NCBI GenBank assembly: GCA_018398765.1
Contig: JAHBMJ010001672.1
Coordinates: 51,995 to 109,278, forward strand
DNA from: Chromera velia
Taxonomy: Eukaryota > Sar > Chromeraceae
DNA length: 57,284 nucleotides
Direction: 5' to 3'
How positions within the stretch are numbered: the first letter of the stretch is position 1; every line of letters starts with the position of its first letter. Positions 55,762 to 57,284 of this stretch are shown in pieces. The notes below the pieces were generated by a model. That model did not search any database. It was not told the DNA's origin and worked only from the letters and a program-made list of their open reading frames with translations. The translations under genes and the position numbers were made by a program.

Positions 55762-57284
55762 TTACACATTCACATCCTCCTCTTCCCCCACTTCTCCCCC
55801 CTCTTCTGCCAGACGAGAGGCACCATACCCGAATTCACTCCCACCGTCGGCTCTCCCTCCCGTCTCCCCTCCCCCCGCCTGGGCTTCATGCCCCTCGGCG
55901 GCAGGCGGCGGGGACAGACCGGAAGGGACCCCAGACGAGGACGCGCCGCCACCCCCTGAGCCATTCCGACCTACCACCATTGCAGGACTCAACGAGGCAC
56001 CCCCAGTGCCCCCCCCTGCGTGCTGATGCATTTCCTCTGCACTGCCTCCCACAGGCGACGCGGCTGCCGCAGCCGCTGCGACTTCTTGGAGGCAGCTTGC
56101 GTATCCCTCCCCTCTTCCTTCCTCAAGCTCCTGCACCTCCTCACCCCTGCTACTTGCAGGTGCAGGCAGCCTGTTCTGCACACGCACCGCAGCCACTGCG
56201 GACGCACCTAGCGCCTCTGCTGCCTCCCCTGCCTCCGCGTCTCCCACCTCCCCAGGCTGATCCCTATCTTGAGGGACCCGAGAGAGAAGCTCGGCCAGAC
56301 GCCCACTCCGGAAGAAGGCCCTCTCACGGTCCCAGTCCCCACTCCCAGAGGACCCCGGCCAGTCGACCGGAGACGGCGCAGGTGCAGAGGGGACAGAGGG
56401 ACTCCCTGCAGATCCCTCTGCAGTTTCGCGCATCAACTCACCAGGAGGCCTCAAGCTCTGCGGCATCAGACCGAGGGAAAAGTGGTGCGGTCTGTTCTTG
56501 GCGAACGAGGAGGTGGTGGGTGTCAGGCCGAACGCTGCAGTGGTGACTGTGGGAGTGCCTGCTCCCACTGCTGCCTTTGCTGTAGCGCTGCCAGTCGAGG
56601 GCAGCGGAGGGGGGGGTCCTGCAGCACGCAGAGGAGCAGTGACTGCCCCAGCGGCGGCGGCGGGAGAGAGCCCCCCGGCAACGGCCACTGCGGCCCTGTT
56701 GAGGAGCACGCCGGGGCCCTTGAAAGAGAGTGCTGCCGGGGTCGTCGAGGCCCCGTGGGTCTGTCCCGGGAGGGGAACGGAGAGAAGCTGCTGAGTGGCA
56801 GGACAGGCCTTCCGAGCGGCTGTCATCGGCGTGGTGGCTCGAGGAGACGCGGGGGGTGGGAAGGGGGTTGTAATTGGGGGTGTGACGGTGCGAAGGGTGG
56901 GGGGAATGGGAGCTGCGAGTGCTTGCTTTCCGGCCTCTGTATCTGCTGTCTCGGTCTGTCGTGTCGTCTCATCAGGAGCTCGGTAGGCTGGTGAGAGCCC
57001 AGTCCCAGCTGCTTGTTCGGCAGCTGCTTTGGGAGGGGGGGGAGGGGCAGCGAAGGGTTCTGTTGTCACAGGGGTCTCCCCTCCTCCCTTTCGCTTTGCA
57101 GAAGGAATACGGGATCTGCATGGGGAGGTGGATGTGGCAGAGGGGGGAGGGGGGGGCCCTCCGACGCCGCCTGTAGACGTTGGGGCGGAAAGGGCCAGGT
57201 CTGCAACGGCTCCTCCTTCCTGTCCCTGGGAAGCTGGGCCTCCAGAAGGGCCGATGGGGAGCGTAGTGTCGGGAGGGGGGGGGG
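55762..57284 (-). CDS. Ala/Pro/Gly-rich protein, C-terminal part (5' end outside window)
   Basis: A single frame open from the right edge to the TAA at 55762-55764, at least 507 codons. The ORF shows no upstream stop and no clear acceptor, so the start lies beyond the window. It is mostly low-complexity (Ala, Pro, Gly, Ser, Thr), with a short basic patch SRIPSAKRK and two more structured-looking stretches: FAKNRPHHFSLGLMPQSLRP and WDRERAFFRSGRLAELLSRV, the second predicted helical. The tail is acidic (EEGGEVGEEEDVNV). No known domain is recognised. The compositional style resembles the gene at 47087-50826 but I see no homologous block. Confidence 0.6.
   Translation of the reverse strand, partial: PPPPDTTLPIGPSGGPASQGQEGGAVADLALSAPTSTGGVGGPPPPPSATSTSPCRSRIPSAKRKGGGETPVTTEPFAAPPPPPKAAAEQAAGTGLSPAYRAPDETTRQTETADTEAGKQALAAPIPPTLRTVTPPITTPFPPPASPRATTPMTAARKACPATQQLLSVPLPGQTHGASTTPAALSFKGPGVLLNRAAVAVAGGLSPAAAAGAVTAPLRAAGPPPPLPSTGSATAKAAVGAGTPTVTTAAFGLTPTTSSFAKNRPHHFSLGLMPQSLRPPGELMRETAEGSAGSPSVPSAPAPSPVDWPGSSGSGDWDRERAFFRSGRLAELLSRVPQDRDQPGEVGDAEAGEAAEALGASAVAAVRVQNRLPAPASSRGEEVQELEEGRGEGYASCLQEVAAAAAAASPVGGSAEEMHQHAGGGTGGASLSPAMVVGRNGSGGGGASSSGVPSGLSPPPAAEGHEAQAGGGETGGRADGGSEFGYGASRLAEEGGEVGEEEDVNV

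Noticed and set aside
55567-56994. Plus-strand frames opposite the right-edge gene
   Set aside because: Pro/Arg-rich complements of an Ala/Gly/Pro-rich coding strand; no start context or splice support.

Overview
The window is nuclear DNA of an intron-rich eukaryotic microbe. The reasons are GT-AG spliced genes with up to about 30 small exons, pyrimidine-rich introns full of microsatellites, retrotransposon remains with a chromodomain, and typical eukaryotic endomembrane genes. The style (microsatellite-laden introns, GCATGC promoter motifs) resembles a chromerid alveolate such as Chromera; a brown alga or another stramenopile cannot be excluded without a search. Both ends of the window run into C or G homopolymers, so it is probably one whole contig.

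Layout. 0.6-3.1 kb (-): YIP1/YIPF5-type Golgi membrane protein, cut by the left edge. 4.7-18.5 kb (-): dymeclin (DYM), rebuilt here as about 30 exons. 18.5-21.4 kb: shared divergent promoter region. 21.4-31.9 kb (+): 16-exon GH2 beta-mannosidase with an N-terminal membrane anchor and a long C-terminal extension; the model is in frame throughout and gives 1,647 codons. 32.4-33.6 kb: chromodomain-bearing LTR-retrotransposon remnant. 34.3-36.2 kb (+): 5-exon steroid 5-alpha-reductase, 311 aa. 37.3-42.6 kb: AT-rich mobile-element cluster with a decayed non-LTR retrotransposon, a fold-back repeat, a compact HNH-endonuclease element with terminal inverted repeats, and short dispersed retroelement tails. 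42.7-46.8 kb (+): exon-like segments of an unidentified gene. 47.1-50.8 kb (-): 1,099-aa low-complexity protein with an RD/RS-like domain. 51.6-53.7 kb (+): 3-exon SGNH/GDSL-type esterase, 280 aa. 55.8-57.3 kb (-): C-terminal part of an Ala/Pro-rich protein cut by the right edge.

Functionally the left half is an endomembrane neighbourhood: Yip1 (ER-to-Golgi vesicles), dymeclin (Golgi organisation) and a membrane-anchored mannosidase (glycan trimming or degradation). Dymeclin and the mannosidase are divergently transcribed, as are the RD-rich gene and the SGNH gene. Four start codons have a GC-rich block with palindromic GCATGC motifs about 300-550 bp upstream, which suggests a shared promoter element. 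Exon limits were read by eye from splice signals, phase consistency and family conservation; no alignment or transcript data were used.
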